Counted from the stretch's first letter, positions 8,106-16,562 are shown. The stretch is DNA of 64,000 nt from Hydrogenophilus thermoluteolus (GCF_003574215.1 NZ_AP018558.1:344001-408000), one strand, 5' to 3'. Program-made: numbers and translations. Notes: a model not told the origin generated them from the sequence alone.

Positions 8106-8119
8106 TTCTTTCCTATAAT
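8091..8119 (+). promoter_or_regulatory. Promoter of tRNA-Leu
   Basis: TTGGCA (8091-8096), a 17-base spacer and a perfect TATAAT (8114-8119) lie 12 bases before the tRNA. The -35 box is inside the first codons of the divergent queA gene. Confidence 0.85.
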
Positions 8120-8131
8120 AGTTGCTCTCAA

Positions 8132-8218
8132 GCCGAGATGGCGGAATAGGTAGACGCAGCGGACTCAAAATCCGCCGGTGGTGACACCGTGAGGGTTCGA
8201 CTCCCTCTCTCGGCACCA
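8132..8218 (+). tRNA. tRNA-Leu (anticodon CAA)
   Basis: 87 bases with the long variable arm of class II tRNAs. The 7-bp acceptor stem GCCGAGA/TCTCGGC, discriminator A and encoded CCA end are visible. The anticodon stem GCGGA/TCCGC encloses the 7-base loop CTCAAAA, giving anticodon CAA, which reads UUG leucine codons. The T-arm has GAGGGTTCGACTCCCTC. A strong sigma-70 promoter is immediately upstream. Confidence 0.97.
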
Positions 8219-8290
8219 ATAGAAGCGCTATTTTAGCAGCGCAAACCGCTTGAGAGAGCCGCGCGCTCGTTTCCCTTCACGGTATCTTCC

Positions 8291-9328
8291 TCATTTCTGC
8301 GCCGTTTCCGTGCGATAGCTCTGGGTAACGCATGTGTTGCGGGTAGCGTCTGCCGCGCATGGGTCGCGTTCCGGTTGGAAAGTGGTGTGGTGGATTCCTG
8401 CCGAACGGGCTTTCGCTTCGAGTTGCGCCAGCGTTTCCGGCCACGCGGTGAGTGTCTCGACCGTGACGTGCGCGGTCAGCGCAAACCGTTCCCCCGAAAG
8501 GGACCAGACGTGCAGGTCGTGGATTTCGCGCACGTTGGGGGTTTCGGCAAGCGACTGCCCCAAGGTGGTGAGCGCCACCGTCGGCGGCACGCCGTCGAGT
8601 AGCCGGGTCAGCGCCTCTTTGAGCAGGCGCAAGCTGGCGTGCGCAACCAGCGCTGCAATGAGGAGCGACAGCAGTGGGTCGATCGGGGTCCAGCCGGTGG
8701 CCCAAACGACGATTCCTGAGAGAATCGCAGCAACCGAGCCGAGCAGATCGCCGATCACGTGCAACAGCGCTCCTTTGAGGTTGAGGTTTGCTTCGCCGAG
8801 TGCGGCGGAGTGCTCGGGTTCGTGGTCGGTTTTGCGTGCCGATTCAGGTTCGTGCTGGTGTTCCGGTGCGTGACTGTGGTCGTGACCGGGATCATGATCG
8901 TGATCATGGGAATGGGCGTGGCTATGTGCGTGCCCGCCGAGTAGCCAGACGACCAGACCATTGACCGCGAGCCCAATCACGGCAACACCCACTACCAACG
9001 GTCCGTCGATCGGCGTTGGGTTGCGCCAGCGCTGCCACGCTTCCCAGACGATTCCGGCAACGATTACCAGCATGGTGGCGGCATTCACGAGCGCGGTGAG
9101 GAGTTCGGCACGGCCCCATCCGTACGAAAAGCGCGGGCTGGCGGGACGGTTGGCAAGCCACGCGGCAAAGAGCGCGAGCGCAAGTGCCGCCCCGTCGGTC
9201 ACCATGTGGCTCGCGTCGGCAAGGAGCGCGAGCGATCCGGCGAACCAGCCGCCGAGCGCTTCGATGAGGGCGAAACCGAAGGTGACGGTGACCGCAAGGG
9301 TGAGCCGTTGTTGTGTCGTCCGATTCAT
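8291..9328 (-). CDS. Cation diffusion facilitator (zinc/cadmium/cobalt-type efflux, ZitB-like)
   Basis: 345 residues. CDF proteins are inner-membrane proton antiporters that export divalent metals such as zinc. Six membrane segments can be read, with two HxxxD metal sites: His41/Asp45 in segment 2 and His190/Asp194 in segment 5. Between segments 4 and 5 is a very His-rich loop, residues 133-173, with 14 histidines, consistent with zinc binding. The C-terminal domain (VREIHDLHVWSLS) is the cytoplasmic dimerisation domain. The start overlaps the stop of the LysR-type gene (TGATG), so the two are translationally coupled. The exact metal cannot be decided from sequence. Confidence 0.9.
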   Translation of the reverse strand: MNRTTQQRLTLAVTVTFGFALIEALGGWFAGSLALLADASHMVTDGAALALALFAAWLANRPASPRFSYGWGRAELLTALVNAATMLVIVAGIVWEAWQRWRNPTPIDGPLVVGVAVIGLAVNGLVVWLLGGHAHSHAHSHDHDHDPGHDHSHAPEHQHEPESARKTDHEPEHSAALGEANLNLKGALLHVIGDLLGSVAAILSGIVVWATGWTPIDPLLSLLIAALVAHASLRLLKEALTRLLDGVPPTVALTTLGQSLAETPNVREIHDLHVWSLSGERFALTAHVTVETLTAWPETLAQLEAKARSAGIHHTTFQPERDPCAADATRNTCVTQSYRTETAQK

Positions 9329-10239
9329 CAGGGGGTTTCCTTTGTCGGCTGGGCGGATGACGGCACGGATGCGGCGCGAAACGTCTGGCTCAATTGTACG
9401 ACGGCCGGATGGTGGCGTTTGCGGCGGTGGCTGATCAGCCAGTAGCGCTCGTGCAGTTCGGCGATGTTGCCGAGCGGCACCAGCCGCCCATCTTGACAGA
9501 GTGCGTCGCTCAGGAGTTCCGGCGCGGTGAAGATGCCATCGCCCAACCGGGCCATTTCGACGAGAAGTGCCGTATCGGCGAATTCGCCCGCGATCGTCGG
9601 GGTGACGCCATGTGCCTGGAGTTGCGCAAGTAGGGTGACGCGCGCATGCGTCGGCGCGGCGGGCAGCAGCAGCGGGATGTGCGTGAGGTCCGACCACGTG
9701 ATGGGGCCGGGGCCCCAACGCGGGGCGCCGTACCACGCGACCGGGGTATCGAGCAGGCACTGACTGAAGAGCGGCAATGCCGGGTCGGCCGTGGGCGGGA
9801 TGTCGCTCAAGATCAGGTCGAGCGCTCCTGTTGCCAACGCCCCCAGGAGTTGCGCAAAGCGTTCTTCGCTCACGTGTAGGGTGACCGGCTGCTCGAGTGC
9901 GCGAAGTGGCGCCAACAGGTAGGCGGCGATGGCCTTGGGCACGCTGTCGAGCAGGCCCACTTTGAGCCGCAGGGTAGGACGGTCGCTGGCAAGCGCCTGT
10001 TCGAGTGCCTCGGTGAGGCGCAAGATTTCGTCGGCGTATTGCAGCGTGAGTTCTCCTGCGGGGGTGAGGACGAGGCGGCGTCCTTGGCGCTCGAAGAGCG
10101 GTCGTCCTAAATGGTTTTCCAGCGCAGCGATCTGCGCGCTGATGGTCTGTGGCGCCAGGCCACTTGCTTCGGCCGCGCGTTGGATGCCACCGCGGTGCGC
10201 GGTGAGCCAGAAGTGGTGGAGTTGTTTGAGACTGATCAT
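9328..10239 (-). CDS. LysR-type transcriptional regulator, NhaR-like
   Basis: 303 residues. The N-terminal winged helix-turn-helix (residues 1-65) includes LKQLHHFWLTAHRGG and GLAPQTISAQIAALENHLGR, which is closest to NhaR, the activator of Na+/H+ antiporter genes; QTI(S/T)xQIxALE is a specific NhaR-like signature. The remainder is a periplasmic-binding-like effector domain. Its only operon partner is the CDF metal exporter, whose start overlaps this stop. It may therefore regulate a cation exporter in response to ion stress, but this is inference; NhaR-like proteins can also act elsewhere. No clear ribosome-binding site precedes the ATG at 10239. Confidence 0.82.
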   Translation of the reverse strand: MISLKQLHHFWLTAHRGGIQRAAEASGLAPQTISAQIAALENHLGRPLFERQGRRLVLTPAGELTLQYADEILRLTEALEQALASDRPTLRLKVGLLDSVPKAIAAYLLAPLRALEQPVTLHVSEERFAQLLGALATGALDLILSDIPPTADPALPLFSQCLLDTPVAWYGAPRWGPGPITWSDLTHIPLLLPAAPTHARVTLLAQLQAHGVTPTIAGEFADTALLVEMARLGDGIFTAPELLSDALCQDGRLVPLGNIAELHERYWLISHRRKRHHPAVVQLSQTFRAASVPSSAQPTKETP

Positions 10240-10275
10240 CCGATTTTTTCGAACAAAAGGTCTAATAAAATCTGA

Positions 10276-10304
10276 TTGTATCGGGTTTTGAGTGATGCTA
10301 TAAA
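10276..10304 (+). promoter_or_regulatory. Promoter of the HPF-like gene
   Basis: TTGTAT (10276-10281), a 17-base spacer and TATAAA (10299-10304). The predicted start near 10311 leaves a 40-base leader carrying GGAAGGAG before the ATG at 10351. Confidence 0.6.
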
Positions 10305-10350
10305 AGTAATGTGCCACAGAGCCGTGGCAGGACGGAAGGAGATACGCGTA

Positions 10351-10725
10351 ATGGAACAACCCAAAGAGAAAAAAGGGTGGTTTGGTCTGCGGCGGACGAA
10401 AAGTGCGCTGAAACGGCTTCCGATAGAAGTCGTGTGCTCTGAGAGCAACGCGCCATTGCAGCCGGAGGTCGAGGGGCGTTTTCGCCGCTTGATCGCGCAG
10501 GTGAAAGGGCGCGTGGCGTGGACGCGGATCAAGCTCCTCGATGTGCGCGACGAAACCGGAGTGTTGATGAAACGGTGCGTCGTGCAGATGCGGTTGCGCC
10601 ATTCGCCGCAAGTGGTGTTCGCGGTCACCGCCCATTCGGCACGTGAGGCGCTTGCCGAAGCCTCTGCGCGACTCGAGCGGGTGCTGGCGCGCCGATTGCA
10701 ACAGAGTGTCCCGGTGGGTGTCTGA
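10351..10725 (+). CDS. HPF/RaiA-like protein (divergent ribosome-hibernation family)
   Basis: 124 residues. From about residue 25 the protein follows the pattern of the HPF/RaiA ribosome-associated inhibitor family: a helix EVEGRFRRLIAQVKGRV, a strand TRIKLLDV, the KRC-type strand MKRCVVQMRL, a strand VVFAVTAHSA and a long C-terminal helix REALAEASARLERVLARRLQ. Family members bind the decoding region of the 30S subunit in slow growth. This one has a basic Lys/Arg/Trp-rich N-terminal extension (residues 1-24) and lacks the acidic C-terminal tail of some paralogues. The ATG at 10351 has a good Shine-Dalgarno. It is followed 41 bases later by a BI-1-like membrane protein. Function is inferred from fold pattern only. 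Confidence 0.6.
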   Translation: MEQPKEKKGWFGLRRTKSALKRLPIEVVCSESNAPLQPEVEGRFRRLIAQVKGRVAWTRIKLLDVRDETGVLMKRCVVQMRLRHSPQVVFAVTAHSAREALAEASARLERVLARRLQQSVPVGV

Positions 10726-10766
10726 ACCATAGTGGGTTTTGGGTTTGACCAATGAAAGGAGGTATG

Positions 10767-11531
10767 ATGAACGTTCCTTCTGAGCAAAACCGTTCGGCAA
10801 CGGGCCGGACGCTGACGTGGGAAGAGTTGGAAGCGCTGCGTCAAGCACGCGACGGGACGACGCCGAGCGAACCGACGTTTTCGTCGGAGGCGCCGACAGT
10901 CGATACCGTGCGGGCACAGAAGGTATTGCGCAACACCTTCATGTTGCTGGCGCTGACGCTGGGCTTTTCTGCGCTGACCGCCGGCGCGGCGATGATGCTG
11001 GGGTTGCCTCATCCCGGGATCATCGTGACGCTGATCGGCTATTTCGGGTTGCTCTTCCTGGTCCATAAACTGGCAAACCGCCCGGCCGGGATTGCTGCGG
11101 TCTTTGCGCTCACGGGCTTCATGGGGTACACCTTGGGGCCGATCCTTTCGGCCTACTTGAAGTTACCCAATGGACCGGAGATCATCTTCCAGGCGTTTGC
11201 GGCAACGGCGGTGATCTTCTTGGCGCTAGCGGCCTATGCGTCGACGACGAAGCGGGACCTTTCGTTCCTGGGCGGCTTTCTCTTCGTCGGGATCCTGGTC
11301 GCGTTCCTGGCCGGATTGGCGGCGATTTTCTTCGAAATCCCGGCGCTGTCGCTCACCGTTTCGGCCGCGTTCGTCCTGTTGATGGCGGGATTCATCCTCT
11401 TCGAGGTGAATCAGATCGTCCGCGGAGGAGAGACGAACTATATCTTGGCCACGGTCGCCCTCTTCGTCAGTATCTACAACCTCTTTACGAGCCTGCTGCA
11501 CTTGTTGGGGGTGCTGAATAGCGACGAGTGA
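10767..11531 (+). CDS. Bax inhibitor-1 (YccA/YbhL) family membrane protein
   Basis: 254 residues. About 50 polar N-terminal residues precede seven predicted membrane segments from about residue 60 to the end; the last includes VALFVSIYNLFTSLLHLLG, the conserved family ending. BI-1 family proteins are inner-membrane proteins; YccA interacts with the FtsH protease in enterobacteria, and other members behave as pH-dependent calcium leak channels. Start choice: an ATG at 10752 is in frame, but the following bases AAAGGAGG are clearly the ribosome-binding site, so ATG 10764 or 10767 is the likely start; 10767 is used. It probably shares the promoter of the HPF-like gene. Confidence 0.88.
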   Translation: MNVPSEQNRSATGRTLTWEELEALRQARDGTTPSEPTFSSEAPTVDTVRAQKVLRNTFMLLALTLGFSALTAGAAMMLGLPHPGIIVTLIGYFGLLFLVHKLANRPAGIAAVFALTGFMGYTLGPILSAYLKLPNGPEIIFQAFAATAVIFLALAAYASTTKRDLSFLGGFLFVGILVAFLAGLAAIFFEIPALSLTVSAAFVLLMAGFILFEVNQIVRGGETNYILATVALFVSIYNLFTSLLHLLGVLNSDE

Positions 11532-11558
11532 CGAAACGACCACCGATTGCCAAAAAGC

Positions 11559-11589
11559 GAAAGGCCACCGGTTGGCGGTGGCCTTTTTC
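11559..11589 (+). terminator. Rho-independent terminator after the BI-1-like gene
   Basis: An 11-bp stem AAAGGCCACCG (11560-11570) with CGGTGGCCTTT (11576-11586) and loop GTTGG, followed by further T residues. Confidence 0.9.
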
Positions 11590-11649
11590 ATGGGTTCATT
11601 CAGAAAAACCTGCCACGGCGGGTGTGGCTGGTCTTTGCCCCGCGGTGCG

Positions 11650-12468
11650 TTATTTCGGCCCTTCGATGAGCGCGTAGGCCGAGTGGTTGTGGATCGATTC
11701 GAAGTTTTCCGATTCGACCACGTAGCGGACGATTCGCGGATCACGATTGAGGCGCGCAGCGACGTCGCGCACCAGATCTTCGACGAATTTGGGGTGGTCG
11801 TACGCGTACTCGGTGACATATTTTTCGTCGGGCCGTTTGAGGAGTCCGTAGAGCTGGCAGCTGGCTTCGGTTTCGGCGATGTCGATCAGTTCTTCGATCC
11901 AGACATGATCCGCGAGCGTTGCGGTGATCGTGATGTGGCTGCGCTGGTTGTGGGCGCCGCGCTCTGAGATTCGCTTCGAGCAGGGGCAGAGTGAGGTGAC
12001 CGGTACGACCACCGTCAGGGTGAAGCGGTACCGGTTGCTTTCGTCGATCTCGCCGATGAAGGTGACGTCGTAATCCATCAGACTTTCGACGCCGGAGACC
12101 GGCGCTTTTTTGAGGACGAAGTAGGGGAAGGTCATCTCGACGCGCCCGGTGGCGGCTTCGAGCCGTTCGACCATGTGGCGGAGCATCGGCTCGAACGATT
12201 CCACCGACAGTTCGCGCTCTTGCTGGTTGAGGATCTCGACGAAGCGCGACATGTGGGTGCCTTTGAAGTGGCGCGGCAACCCGACATACATGTTGAAGGT
12301 GGCCACGGTGTGTTGCACGCCGCCGCTGCGGTCGGAGACGCGTATCGGGTGGCGGATGCTTTTGATGCCAACCCGGTCGATGTCGAGGTTGCGGTGGTCG
12401 GCCGAACCTTGAACGTCCGGCATTTCGTGGGCGACGTCGGCAAGTGGCGGTTGGGCGATCTCTGTCAT
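11650..12468 (-). CDS. folE2: GTP cyclohydrolase FolE2 (type IB)
   Basis: 272 residues. It converts GTP to dihydroneopterin triphosphate, the first step of folate synthesis. FolE2 can replace zinc-dependent FolE and works with other metals. Visible signatures are CPCSKRIS with Cys161 and Cys163 (the first at the catalytic position), HNQRSH at 173-178 and SEARN-like SENFESIHNHSAYA near the C-terminus. An AAGGAA site precedes the ATG at 12468. It is the last gene of the ribF-to-dxs run, 69 bases after dxs, an unusual partner for isoprenoid genes. The upstream dxs stop-to-folE2 gap holds no clear promoter. Confidence 0.94.
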   Translation of the reverse strand: MTEIAQPPLADVAHEMPDVQGSADHRNLDIDRVGIKSIRHPIRVSDRSGGVQHTVATFNMYVGLPRHFKGTHMSRFVEILNQQERELSVESFEPMLRHMVERLEAATGRVEMTFPYFVLKKAPVSGVESLMDYDVTFIGEIDESNRYRFTLTVVVPVTSLCPCSKRISERGAHNQRSHITITATLADHVWIEELIDIAETEASCQLYGLLKRPDEKYVTEYAYDHPKFVEDLVRDVAARLNRDPRIVRYVVESENFESIHNHSAYALIEGPK

Positions 12469-12537
12469 GGGCCGTTCCTTGTGGGTTGATTTGTTGACTG
12501 TTTTCGTAGGATTTTTTACCTGTTTCCGACCGCGAAG

Positions 12538-14445
12538 TCAAGGCGAAGTTCGATAGAAATCGTCAATCGCCCGGTGCAGGCTTTCGCTATCGAGTCCTGC
12601 GCATGCCAGCAGTTTCTGCGGGTCGCCGTGGGGGTAGAATCGGTCGGCAAGTCCCAAGCGCAAGAGGCGCGGGGGGGTGGGGCGCGATTCGAGCAGGCGC
12701 GCCACTTCGCTGCCAGCACCCCCGATCACCGCGTTCTCTTCGACGGTGACGAACAGATCGTGGGTTTCGCAGAGCGCATCGAGCAGTTCCGCGTCGAGCG
12801 GTTTGACGAAGCGCATATCGACGAGCGTCGCGTCGAGTGCTTCCGCAACGGGCCGCGCTGCGGCGAGCGGGGCGCCGAACGCGAGGATCGCCAGGCGCTT
12901 GCCTTCGCGGACCACCCGCGCTTTGCCGATGGGCAGCGGTTCGAGTGCGGTCGGTAGCGGCGCGCCGGGGCCGGTACCGCGTGGGTAACGCACCGCTGCG
13001 GGGCCCTCGTAGGTGTAGGCGGTGGTGAGCAGGCGCCAACACTCCGCTTCGTCGGAGGGGGCCATCACGATCAGGTTGGGGATGCAAGAGAGGTAGGAGA
13101 GGTCGAACGCGCCGTGGTGGGTGGGGCCGTCGGCACCCACCAGACCGCCACGGTCGATCGCGAAGGTGACGTTGAGGTTTTGTAACGCGACGTCGTGGAT
13201 GAGTTGGTCGTAGGCGCGTTGCAGGAAGGTGGAGTAGATCGCGACCACGGGGTGGAAGCCTTCGCAGGCGAGCCCCGCGGCGAAGGTGACCGCATGCTGT
13301 TCGGCGATGCCGACGTCGAAATAGCGGTCGGGAAAGCGCTCGGAGAACGCGACCAGCCCGGAGCCCTCGCGCATCGCGGGGGTGATGCCGATGAGAAGGG
13401 GATCGCGTTCGGCCATCGCGCAGAGCCACTGGCCGAAGACTTCGGTGTAGGTAGGTGGCTTGGTGGGGGCTGGTTGGGGGGCAGGTTCGGGAAGCCCCGC
13501 TTTCGGGTCGAAGCGGCTGACACCGTGGTAGCGGATCGGGTCGGCTTCGGCCAGTTTGTAGCCTTGCCCTTTTTTGGTGACGACGTGGACGAACTGCAGT
13601 CCGCCCGTTTCCCGCAGGTTTTCGAGCGTCGGGACGAGCGTGGTGAGATCGTGGCCGTCGATCGGCCCGATGTAACGAAAGCCGAACTCTTCGAACAGGG
13701 TGCCCGGGGTGAGCATACCGATCATGTGCTCTTCGACCCGCCGCGCGAACGCTTTGAGAGGCGGGGCGGCAGAAAGGAGCGACGAGCCGATCTCGCGTGC
13801 GGTGCGGTACGGTTCGCCCGTGAGGAGCCGTGCCAAGATCTTGGTGAGTGCGCCAACCGGCGGCGAGATCGACATCTCGTTGTCGTTGAGGATCACGGTG
13901 AGGTCGATGCCTTCCATGTCCCCAGCGTTGTTGAGCGCTTCGAATGCCATGCCCGCCGACATCGCGCCGTCACCGATCACCGCGACTACGTGACGCGATT
14001 CACCGCGCGCTTTCGCAGCGACCGCCATGCCGAGCGCTGCGGAGATCGAGGTCGAGGAGTGGCCAACACCGAAGGTGTCGTACGGGCTTTCGTCCCGCTT
14101 GGGAAAGCCGGCGATCCCGCCCCATTGGCGAAGGGTATGAAAACGGTCGCGCCGTCCTGTGAGGATCTTGTGCGGGTAGCATTGGTGGCCGACGTCCCAG
14201 ACCAGGCGGTCGAACGGCGTGTCATAGACGTAATGGAGCGCGATCGTGAGTTCGACCGCGCCGAGGTTGGAGGCGAGGTGCCCGCCGGTCTTCGCGACCG
14301 ATTCCAAAATGAAGGTGCGCAATTCCGCGGCCAATTCCGGCAGCCGCTCTTTGGGCAGTTTGCGCAAATCCTCCGGCGTGTCGATACGGGCAAGAAGCGG
14401 GAAGCGGATGGCAAGCGTTGCGGGTTCCATGGGGTTAGGCCTCAT
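12538..14445 (-). CDS. dxs: 1-deoxy-D-xylulose-5-phosphate synthase
   Basis: 635 residues, full length. It condenses pyruvate and glyceraldehyde-3-phosphate with thiamine diphosphate, the entry step of the MEP isoprenoid pathway. The thiamine-diphosphate site GDGAMSAGMAFEALNNAG and the preceding VGHQCYPHKILTGR are intact, as is the central DRGGLVGADGPTHHGAFDLS block. The C-terminal transketolase domain has VTVEENAVIGGAGSEV. The ATG at 14445 overlaps the ispA stop as ATGA; a second Met at 14430 is an alternative. It acts upstream of ispH and ispA in the same gene run. Confidence 0.97.
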   Translation of the reverse strand: MRPNPMEPATLAIRFPLLARIDTPEDLRKLPKERLPELAAELRTFILESVAKTGGHLASNLGAVELTIALHYVYDTPFDRLVWDVGHQCYPHKILTGRRDRFHTLRQWGGIAGFPKRDESPYDTFGVGHSSTSISAALGMAVAAKARGESRHVVAVIGDGAMSAGMAFEALNNAGDMEGIDLTVILNDNEMSISPPVGALTKILARLLTGEPYRTAREIGSSLLSAAPPLKAFARRVEEHMIGMLTPGTLFEEFGFRYIGPIDGHDLTTLVPTLENLRETGGLQFVHVVTKKGQGYKLAEADPIRYHGVSRFDPKAGLPEPAPQPAPTKPPTYTEVFGQWLCAMAERDPLLIGITPAMREGSGLVAFSERFPDRYFDVGIAEQHAVTFAAGLACEGFHPVVAIYSTFLQRAYDQLIHDVALQNLNVTFAIDRGGLVGADGPTHHGAFDLSYLSCIPNLIVMAPSDEAECWRLLTTAYTYEGPAAVRYPRGTGPGAPLPTALEPLPIGKARVVREGKRLAILAFGAPLAAARPVAEALDATLVDMRFVKPLDAELLDALCETHDLFVTVEENAVIGGAGSEVARLLESRPTPPRLLRLGLADRFYPHGDPQKLLACAGLDSESLHRAIDDFYRTSP

Positions 14446-15344
14446 CGGTCGCGTTCGATCACCTGCCGTGCGACTGTGGCGAGCGGCGCCGCATCACGGC
14501 CGAGCGTGGCAATCGCTGCGTCGATCTGTCGTTGGAGGGTGCGGAGTCTTTCGCGTGCCACGCGTTCACCGAGCAGGGTGACGAAGGTCTGTTTGCCCTG
14601 CCGCGCGTCTTTGCCGGGCGTTTTGCCGAGCGTGGCGGCGTCGCTCGTGGCGTCGAGGAGATCGTCGACGATCTGGAACGCCAGCCCCAGTTGCGCGGCG
14701 AGCGGCGCCAGGGTTTCCAGTAGGGTGCGTTTGACTTTGGGGCCGCAGAGCGCACCGCCGATCACCGCCGCTTCGATGAGCGCGCCGGTTTTGCCGCGGT
14801 GGAGTTGCTCGAGCGCGGTCAACGCGTCGCTTTCGGGCGCAGCTGTGGACGGGAAGCGCTCCGCTTCGATATCGAGTGCCTGTCCGCCGACCATGCCGCC
14901 CGCGCCGGCGGCGTGCGCAAGGAGCCCGACGAGCCGCATCCGCTGTTCGAGCGTGAGTTCCGGTGTGATGGCGAGCGTTTCGAACGCGAGCGCTTGCAGC
15001 GCGTCCCCGGCAAGGATCGCAGTGGCTTCGTCGAACGCGACGTGAACGGTGGGGCGGCCGCGGCGCAGCGCGTCGTCGTCCATCGCGGGGAGGTCGTCGT
15101 GAATGAGCGAGTAGGTGTGGATGAGTTCGACCGCAACAGCAAAGGGGGTGAGCGCTTCGACGGGCGCTTGGCTGAGCGCACCAGCGGCGAAGACGAGCTG
15201 CGGGCGCAACCGTTTGCCCGGCGCCAGGAGCGCATGGCGCATCGCGGCAAAAAGCCGCGGGCTGAGACTCGCGCTGGCCGTGAGTGCGTCCTCGAGCGCG
15301 GCTTCGAAGCGGGCCGGGTCAAAAAGGGATGTCGTCGCTGTCAT
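14442..15344 (-). CDS. ispA: Geranyl/farnesyl diphosphate synthase
   Basis: 300 residues. A short-chain polyprenyl synthase that builds farnesyl diphosphate from IPP and DMAPP. The first aspartate-rich motif DDLPAMDDD and the second DDLLD are present, as is the GKRLRPQL substrate-binding block. The ATG at 15344 matches the family N-terminus; the frame is open further upstream but there it is xseB read out of phase. It overlaps xseB by 26 bases and dxs by 4 (ATGA), reproducing the xseB-ispA-dxs order known from enterobacteria. Confidence 0.96.
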   Translation of the reverse strand: MTATTSLFDPARFEAALEDALTASASLSPRLFAAMRHALLAPGKRLRPQLVFAAGALSQAPVEALTPFAVAVELIHTYSLIHDDLPAMDDDALRRGRPTVHVAFDEATAILAGDALQALAFETLAITPELTLEQRMRLVGLLAHAAGAGGMVGGQALDIEAERFPSTAAPESDALTALEQLHRGKTGALIEAAVIGGALCGPKVKRTLLETLAPLAAQLGLAFQIVDDLLDATSDAATLGKTPGKDARQGKQTFVTLLGERVARERLRTLQRQIDAAIATLGRDAAPLATVARQVIERDR

Positions 15345-15621
15345 CGGTGGATTCGTTCGCGGGACGCGTCGCGCCGTTCTCAGCGGCTGCCGTTTGGCGG
15401 TGGAGCGATTCGATGCGCACCAACCGCTCTTCGGCGGCTTGCAGCAGCGTTCGGGCGTGGTGCACGAGGCGCACGCCCGTCTCATATTGGGTGAGCGCCT
15501 GCTCGAGCGGCAGATGGCCGCTTTCCAATGCGGCGACGATGCCTTCCAGCTGTTTGAGTGCGGTTTCGAAATCGAGTCGGTCGATCGCTTCAGGGGTGCG
15601 CGCGGCGGTGTCGTCACGCAT
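15319..15621 (-). CDS. xseB: Exodeoxyribonuclease VII small subunit
   Basis: 100 residues. XseB pairs with XseA to degrade single-stranded DNA. The helical-hairpin core LDFETALKQLEGIVAALESG and LPLEQALTQYETGVRLVHHA is diagnostic. The last 25 residues (Asp/Ser/Thr-rich) are longer than in many homologues and overlap ispA. The start overlaps the ispH stop by 8 bases. xseA is not in the window. Confidence 0.95.
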   Translation of the reverse strand: MRDDTAARTPEAIDRLDFETALKQLEGIVAALESGHLPLEQALTQYETGVRLVHHARTLLQAAEERLVRIESLHRQTAAAENGATRPANESTDDSDDIPF

Positions 15622-16561
15622 CGACGAGCTCCTTCGGTAAGGGAAAATGGACCGTTTCGCGAATGCCGTCGCTTTCTTGGACCGCGGTGACGCCCAACGC
15701 GCGCAGACGGTCGGCCACCGCGGTGACGAGCGCCTCAGGGGCCGAGGCGCCCGCGGTGATGCCGATGCGTGTTGCGCCGTTTAGCCACGTCGGGTCGATG
15801 TCGTCTGGGCCGTCGATCAGGTAGGCGGGGACGCCACAGCTTGCGGCGACTTCGCGCAGACGGTTGGAGTTGGAACTGTTCTTCGAGCCGATCACGAGCA
15901 CGAGGTCGGTTGCGGTTGCGAGCGTGCGCACGGCGTCTTGCCGGTTTTGCGTCGCGTAGCAGATGTCGTCTTTCTTGGGGCCGACGATGTGGGGAAAGCG
16001 TGCGGTGAGGGCGGCGACGATGCGGCGGGCGTCGTCGACCGAAAGGGTGGTTTGGGTGACGAAGGCGACCCGGTCGCCCAATTCCGGGAGGTTGGCGACG
16101 TCACGTTCGTTTTCGACCAGCCAGACGCGGTCTGGGACTTGCCCCATCGTCCCTTCGACTTCGGGGTGACCGGCATGGCCGATCATCACGATCTGGTAAC
16201 CGGCGCGGTAAAGGCGCTGGACTTCGAGGTGGACTTTGGTGACGAGCGGACAGGTGGCATCGAGAACCTTGAGCCCGCGCGCCGCTGCCTCTTCGCGCAC
16301 CGCTTGCGAGACGCCGTGGGCGCTGAAGATCACCACCGCATCGTCCGGAACGTCGGCAAGGGTTTCGACGAAGACCGCGCCGCGGGCTTTGAGCCCGTCG
16401 ACGACGTGACGGTTGTGCACGACCTCGTGGCGGACATAAACCGGGGGGCCGAAACGCTTCAGCGCTTCTTCGACGATCGCGATCGCCCGGTCGACACCGG
16501 CACAGAAGCCGCGTGGATTGGCAAGGAGCGCAATGGTGGGTCGATGGGTCGGTGCGGTCAC
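15614..16561 (-). CDS. ispH: 4-hydroxy-3-methylbut-2-enyl diphosphate reductase
   Basis: 315 residues from a GTG start. The iron-sulfur enzyme makes IPP and DMAPP in the last step of the MEP pathway. The three cluster cysteines are in NPRGFCAGVDRAI, DATCPLVTKVH and DDICYATQNRQ, and the substrate-binding SKNSSNSNRL motif is present. The frame is open for 35 codons upstream, but homology begins at VTAPTHRPTIALLANPRGF, so GTG 16561 is chosen; it starts one base after the fkpB stop. This follows the lspA-fkpB-ispH order of many proteobacteria. Confidence 0.95.
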   Translation of the reverse strand: MTAPTHRPTIALLANPRGFCAGVDRAIAIVEEALKRFGPPVYVRHEVVHNRHVVDGLKARGAVFVETLADVPDDAVVIFSAHGVSQAVREEAAARGLKVLDATCPLVTKVHLEVQRLYRAGYQIVMIGHAGHPEVEGTMGQVPDRVWLVENERDVANLPELGDRVAFVTQTTLSVDDARRIVAALTARFPHIVGPKKDDICYATQNRQDAVRTLATATDLVLVIGSKNSSNSNRLREVAASCGVPAYLIDGPDDIDPTWLNGATRIGITAGASAPEALVTAVADRLRALGVTAVQESDGIRETVHFPLPKELVDA

Positions 16562-16562
16562 G

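Noticed and set aside
8106..8219. Upstream extension of queA beginning MVPREGVEPSR
   Set aside because: These residues are the classic mistranslation of an antisense tRNA gene; tRNA-Leu occupies that stretch.
8219..8260. Possible terminator after tRNA-Leu (AGCGCT...AGCGC)
   Set aside because: The stem is imperfect and short and no T-run follows it; not supported as a terminator.
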